64,000 nt of DNA from Suilimivivens sp964393865 (GTDB lineage Bacteria > Bacillota > Clostridia > Lachnospirales > Lachnospiraceae): positions 15,294-79,293 of the forward strand of contig CAYMUW010000010.1 in assembly GCA_964393865.1 (NCBI GenBank), read 5' to 3'. A model generated the notes under the pieces. It made no database searches and had not been told where the DNA came from. It saw nothing but the letters and a program-made list of their open reading frames with translations. Each line of letters starts with the position of its first letter. The stretch's first letter is position 1. The position numbers and the translations under genes are program-made. Shown here piece by piece: positions 60,578 through 64,000 of this stretch.

Positions 60578-60647
60578 TGCACTTTAAAGGCACAAAACTG
60601 CATCTTAAAGCATCTGCGGTTGAAACGGGAAGAGAACCTGTTACAAT
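60578..60647 (+). promoter_or_regulatory. LytTR-type direct repeats and promoter
   Basis: TGCACTTTAAAG (60578-60589) and TGCATCTTAAAG (60599-60610) match at 10 of 12 positions with a 21-bp period, two helical turns, as known for LytTR regulators. They end ten bases before -35 TTGAAA (60620-60625); -10 TACAAT is at 60642-60647 with a 16-base spacer. CAAAACTG also repeats at 60563 and 60593. The LytTR gene starts 24 bases after the -10, so autoregulation is likely. Confidence 0.65.
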
Positions 60648-60670
60648 GAAGGAAAGAAAGGATAAAACCT

Positions 60671-61126
60671 ATGAAACTGACAATGAACAGAATTTTACAA
60701 GGGGAGGATGAGGTAATCATCCGATACCGGGAGATGAATGCGCAGATAGAGCTTATTGCTGCATTGGCAGAAGGAAAGGGACAAAAGCTGGGTGCCGTGT
60801 GGGAAGGGGATATCATCATGATAAGTCCGGAAAGCATTCTCTACTTGGAAAGTGTGGACGGAGCGGTCTGGGCCTACCTTTCAGATAAGGTGTGCAGGGT
60901 TTCCGAAAGTCTTGGAACGCTTGCCGCAGCCTGGTCACAGCGGGGATTTTTCAGGTGCTCGAAGTCCATGGTGATAAACATTTACAGAATTGAGAGGCTG
61001 AAAAGTGAGGCGGGAAACCGGATACGGGCATATATGGATAATGGGGAACAGGTGATGATTTCCAGAAGGTACGCCAAACAGCTTCGGGAAACTTTGAAGG
61101 GAGGCATGGATGATGAAAGAGAATAA
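60671..61126 (+). CDS. LytTR-family DNA-binding regulator without receiver domain
   Basis: Regulator of 151 residues: a short N-terminal helical part and a LytTR DNA-binding domain (about 50-145; ISPESILYLESVDGAVWAYL, FFRCSKSMVINIYRIERLK, MISRRYAKQLRETL). It has no receiver, so it is not a classic response regulator. It overlaps a DUF3021 membrane protein gene by 17 bases; this LytTR-DUF3021 pairing is recurrent in Firmicutes, where the membrane partner is thought to control the regulator. It probably activates the downstream ABC exporter. Confidence 0.92.
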   Translation: MKLTMNRILQGEDEVIIRYREMNAQIELIAALAEGKGQKLGAVWEGDIIMISPESILYLESVDGAVWAYLSDKVCRVSESLGTLAAAWSQRGFFRCSKSMVINIYRIERLKSEAGNRIRAYMDNGEQVMISRRYAKQLRETLKGGMDDERE

Positions 61127-61601
61127 ATGGAGGGAAAGGCTCTTAAACTGCCTTGGGAATGAAATATGGATCGAGTATAAGGCGTGCCTGTACTCCTTTT
61201 GTGTAACAGTGTTTTACTGCATTTACCTGGTATGCCGCAGGGTGTATTCTGCCAGTATTCTTATCATGTTTGAAAGTATTATTCTGGCATACCTGATGGG
61301 GTATGTACAGGTTTATCTGCTTCGGGATTTTGATGAGGCGGAAAGGATCGGCAGATGGGAAGCAGCGTGTATCGTGGGCTGCAGTGGGGTATATACTCTG
61401 GCGTCCTATGTATTTAACTGGTTTGAAAGAAGCCTTCCGGTTACAGGACTGTTTTTTATCTTTATGTTGTTCAGCTATTTTTGTGTGTATCTGGTAAACA
61501 GGATAAGAAGAGAGTTTGATACCCACAACCTGAACAAGATGCTTGCGGACTTTAAGCGGGGAGAGAAGAAGGAGGAGAAGGTGTATGAGGGAGAGGACTG
61601 A
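61110..61601 (+). CDS. DUF3021 membrane protein
   Basis: Protein of 163 residues with four hydrophobic helices (about 24-42, 47-68, 84-103, 110-130) and a basic C-terminal tail, the DUF3021 architecture. It overlaps the LytTR gene upstream and the ABC ATPase gene downstream, so the four genes form one operon. The likely role is inhibitory membrane partner of the LytTR protein, from the known pairing; not shown directly. Confidence 0.85.
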   Translation: MMKENKWRERLLNCLGNEIWIEYKACLYSFCVTVFYCIYLVCRRVYSASILIMFESIILAYLMGYVQVYLLRDFDEAERIGRWEAACIVGCSGVYTLASYVFNWFERSLPVTGLFFIFMLFSYFCVYLVNRIRREFDTHNLNKMLADFKRGEKKEEKVYEGED

Positions 61602-62436
61602 TGGCCATGCAATAGAGATCAAAGGGCTTACGAAAACCTACGGAAAGCATAGAGGAGTGCAGAATATATCACTGACCGTAGAGAAAGGGGATATTTTTGG
61701 TTTTCTTGGGCCTAATGGGGCAGGAAAGTCCACCACCATTCGAAGCCTTCTGGGGATGCTGCATTTTCAGCAGGGAGAAATCAAGGTGCTTGGCATGGAC
61801 AGTGTAAGGCAGCAGAAGGAGATGCTGGCTCAGGTGGGCTATATGCCGTCGGAAGCTATGTTTTATCCTTCCATGAAGGTGCGGGATGTAATTCGGTTTG
61901 CCGCTGATGCCAGAGGAGCAGACTGCCGACAGGAGGCAGGACAGATCTGCGAGTTGTTGGAGGTGAATGAAAATAAAAGGATTGAGGAGCTTTCCCTGGG
62001 AAACAGAAAGAAGGTAAGCATTGTCTGCGCCATGCAGCACCGGCCGAAGGTTCTCATATTGGATGAACCCACATCGGGACTGGACCCGCTGATGCAGGAA
62101 GCCTTTTTTAGCTTACTCTTAAAGTATAACAGCCAGGGCACTACCGTCTTTTTGTCCTCCCATGTGCTGCCGGAGGTCAAGAAGTACTGCAAAAATGCGG
62201 CAATTATCCGGGAGGGGCAAATTATTAAAACCGATACGGTGGAAAATCTTTCCCATTCCAATCTGCGTAAGGTTAAGGTATGGGAACAGGGGCAGGAAAG
62301 AGAATTTCCATATATGGGAAATATGAAGGAACTGATACACAGGCTGGAGGGAATGGACATTGAGGATGTGCTCATTGAGGAGCCTACGCTGGATGAGCTT
62401 TTTATGCACTACTATGCGTCGGATCAGCCAAAATGA
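61585..62436 (+). CDS. ABC transporter ATP-binding protein (LytTR operon)
   Basis: ATPase of 283 residues with Walker A LGPNGAGKST, a degenerate signature ELSLGNRKKVSIVCAM, Walker B VLILDEPTSGLDP and H-loop LSSHVL. The C-terminal extension of about 65 residues (IEEPTLDELFMHYY) is typical of CcmA/DrrA-like exporters. The start at 61585 follows AAGGAGGAG. The partner permease is next. Confidence 0.93.
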   Translation: MRERTDGHAIEIKGLTKTYGKHRGVQNISLTVEKGDIFGFLGPNGAGKSTTIRSLLGMLHFQQGEIKVLGMDSVRQQKEMLAQVGYMPSEAMFYPSMKVRDVIRFAADARGADCRQEAGQICELLEVNENKRIEELSLGNRKKVSIVCAMQHRPKVLILDEPTSGLDPLMQEAFFSLLLKYNSQGTTVFLSSHVLPEVKKYCKNAAIIREGQIIKTDTVENLSHSNLRKVKVWEQGQEREFPYMGNMKELIHRLEGMDIEDVLIEEPTLDELFMHYYASDQPK

Positions 62437-62464
62437 GACCGAATAGAAAGGACAGGTGGCTGTA

Positions 62465-63253
62465 ATGATATTGTTAAGGCATGAGATAAAAAGAAATTTG
62501 AGATCGCTGCTGATTTGGGCGGTCAGCATAGGAATTCTCAGCGCAGGCTGTATTCTTTTGTTTAAAAGCATGGAGGAAAGCATGAAGGGAATGGCGGATG
62601 CTTATTCCAATATGGGAGCCTTTTCTGCGGCGCTTGGGATGGATAAGTTAAGTGTCAGCACTTTGAAAGGCTTTTATGCCACGGAGGTGGGGCTGATGTT
62701 TGCCATAGGGGGAGCTATGTTTGCGGCAATGACGGGGGCCGTTATGCTTTCCAAGGAGGAGGAAGGACATACCTGCGAATTTCTTGTTACCCTCCCTTGG
62801 GGAAGAGGGTATATTTATTTCTGGAAATATGCGGCGGTAGTGCTGCTGGTGCTTCTTTTTAATATAGTAGCATTTCTTTTCATTTTAATGGGTTTTGCGG
62901 GCATAGGGGAAATGCCGGGAGCACGGGAACTTGCCCTGTATCATGGAGCGCAGCTTTGTATGCAGCTGGAGATGGGAAGCATATGCTTCCTGATATCCGC
63001 AGTTACGAAACGCAGACAGATCGGTGCGGCGCTTGGCCTTGCTATGCTGTTATACATGGTTGATCTGATGTGCAGGATCATTCCCGATATCGAAGATCTG
63101 AAATACATAACGCCATACTATTTTTCTAATGGTGCGGATATTTTTGCAAAGGGTAGTGTGGAAGGAGTGATGATAGTGGTCAGCTTGGCTGTTATGGTGG
63201 TGTCTGTGGCAATCGGAGCGGTGGTTTATGGAAGGAGAGATTTGGCGGCGTAG
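62465..63253 (+). CDS. ABC-2-type permease (LytTR operon)
   Basis: Membrane protein of 262 residues with six helices. The N-terminus LLRHEIKRNLRSLLIWAV, the central AVMLSKEEEGHTCEFLVTLPWGRGYIYFWKY and six-helix topology fit ABC-2 permeases that work with DrrA-like ATPases. AGGTGG lies five bases before ATG 62465. The exporter may give resistance to a peptide or surfactant; no substrate evidence is visible. Confidence 0.9.
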   Translation: MILLRHEIKRNLRSLLIWAVSIGILSAGCILLFKSMEESMKGMADAYSNMGAFSAALGMDKLSVSTLKGFYATEVGLMFAIGGAMFAAMTGAVMLSKEEEGHTCEFLVTLPWGRGYIYFWKYAAVVLLVLLFNIVAFLFILMGFAGIGEMPGARELALYHGAQLCMQLEMGSICFLISAVTKRRQIGAALGLAMLLYMVDLMCRIIPDIEDLKYITPYYFSNGADIFAKGSVEGVMIVVSLAVMVVSVAIGAVVYGRRDLAA

Positions 63254-63285
63254 AGATTGAGGAGACGGAGCTTTGTTTTTATCAT

Positions 63286-63888
63286 TTAGTGTTCTGTCAC
63301 CTTGCCGGAGCGGCTGGCGCATGAATGATTTCGACAGTCTTTACATATATGGGAGCAGTCTCGGGCAGGCTTTTCCTGCGTTAATTGAGTTATGTAAACT
63401 ACAGATTTCGCAGGAACCATGACGCCGGCCTTGTTGGCACGAACAGGTATATCGGGAAAGCATTTCAGCAATGCAGCAGTCATAGATATGGGATATTCGT
63501 TACCGGGAAACTGGCAGGCATTGGCCCACAATCCTGTGACCTGATGAATGTGGTCGGCGGTCAGGGAATAGCTTTGGGCTAAAAGCTCCAGAGCCAGACA
63601 GTCTGCCATATAGGCTTCGGAAAGGCTGCCGTTATTGGTTTTGGAATGAATATAATCATCTGTCTGCCCGGATAAGGTGACAAGAACCACGGCATACCTT
63701 TGGTAAGGGATGGCTGGAAGGTCTCCTTCCTTATATATATGGAAGAAACATTTCGCATCCACCTGTGAGAGCAGTTCCTGATACAGCGCTTTGAGCACAG
63801 GGTAATCCTGCTTTTCAAAGTGAAATCGTTCCATCATGTTTTGCAGACGTGTATCTGTTAATTCGGGTTTCAGCGAAAAGGTGTGCAC
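63286..63888 (-). CDS. Probable B12-dependent methionine synthase activation-domain protein
   Basis: Protein of 200 residues. The C-terminal half resembles the MetH activation domain: LALELLAQSYSL, then FPGNEYPISMTAALLKCFPDIPVRANKAGVMVPAKSVVYITQL (compare the family's pattern of a small Gly/Pro loop, a conserved Ser and a MxPxKSV block). It ends in a cysteine cluster, CSHICKDCRNHSCASR, like the C-x-x-C motifs of stand-alone activation proteins in Clostridia. Such proteins reduce the corrinoid cofactor with SAM. The conserved Arg before the loop is missing, so it may be a divergent member. It is convergent with the ABC permease gene. About 110 bases at the window end before it hold a possible promoter. 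Confidence 0.6.
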   Translation of the reverse strand: MHTFSLKPELTDTRLQNMMERFHFEKQDYPVLKALYQELLSQVDAKCFFHIYKEGDLPAIPYQRYAVVLVTLSGQTDDYIHSKTNNGSLSEAYMADCLALELLAQSYSLTADHIHQVTGLWANACQFPGNEYPISMTAALLKCFPDIPVRANKAGVMVPAKSVVYITQLTQEKPARDCSHICKDCRNHSCASRSGKVTEH

Positions 63889-64000
63889 CGCATGGTCCTC
63901 CGTAAATTGTTCTGATAGATTATTTATAACATGTTTTTGGAAAATGCTGAAGTGAAAAGTTTATTTCCACTTTGAAAACTGCCAGGGAAAAAGTGGCATT

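Overview
The window looks like chromosome of a gut Lachnospiraceae-type member of the Bacillota (Clostridia). The signs are strong AGGAGG-type ribosome binding sites, a moderate base composition, a DUF3793-flavodoxin-FeoAB iron cluster, YtrA-type GntR/ABC genes, an LplABC-type oligosaccharide importer with intracellular xylan-side-chain enzymes, and paired large serine recombinases. I see no rRNA, tRNA, CRISPR array or phage structural gene. No genus is assigned.

Layout. 1-5.5 kb: 5'-truncated ABC ATPase, OmpR-type response regulator, histidine kinase, membrane protein, AraC regulator, alpha/beta hydrolase. 5.5-11.8 kb: enolase, then an iron-linked block (DUF3793, flavodoxin, a broken AraC gene, feoA, feoB). 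11.8-15.7 kb: MacB/FtsX-type ABC exporter and a TetR regulator. The same palindrome, GTTAG-N6-CTAAC, lies upstream of enolase, the feo block and the ABC exporter. 15.9-19.7 kb: an enzyme with the three-domain rifampin-phosphotransferase layout, overlapped by a MATE transporter. 19.8-22.8 kb: ECF S-component (probably pantothenate), coaX and coaBC, a compact CoA-precursor operon. 22.8-29 kb: TetR gene, truncated methyltransferase, remnant of a serine-recombinase element with two overlapping recombinase genes, and a subtilase missing its N-terminal catalytic Asp region. 29-30.4 kb: lipoprotein preceded by four 11-bp direct repeats.

30.6-45.3 kb: a glycan locus. It holds an acetylesterase, GH2, AraC regulator, GH3, GH67 alpha-glucuronidase and an LplB/YtcP/LplA-type importer. 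None of the four enzymes has a signal peptide, so imported acetylated glucuronoxylan oligosaccharides are probably degraded inside the cell. 45.4-50.8 kb: divergent LspA-like protein, GntR/ABC module, carbamate kinase, MetN-MetI without MetQ. 50.8-57.8 kb: AraC regulator divergent from uxuA-uxuB-uxaC-eda-kdgK, which takes glucuronate to pyruvate and glyceraldehyde-3-phosphate. It complements the alpha-glucuronidase locus, so the two together form a route from glucuronoxylan side chains to central metabolism. 58-64 kb: PutP-like sodium symporter, EamA exporter, LytTR/DUF3021 pair with an ABC exporter behind a LytTR-like direct-repeat site, and a probable B12-dependent methionine synthase activation-domain protein.

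Gene calls rest on translated motifs, length and context. Starts were moved to the best Shine-Dalgarno-supported codon where the longest open frame started upstream. No database search was possible.
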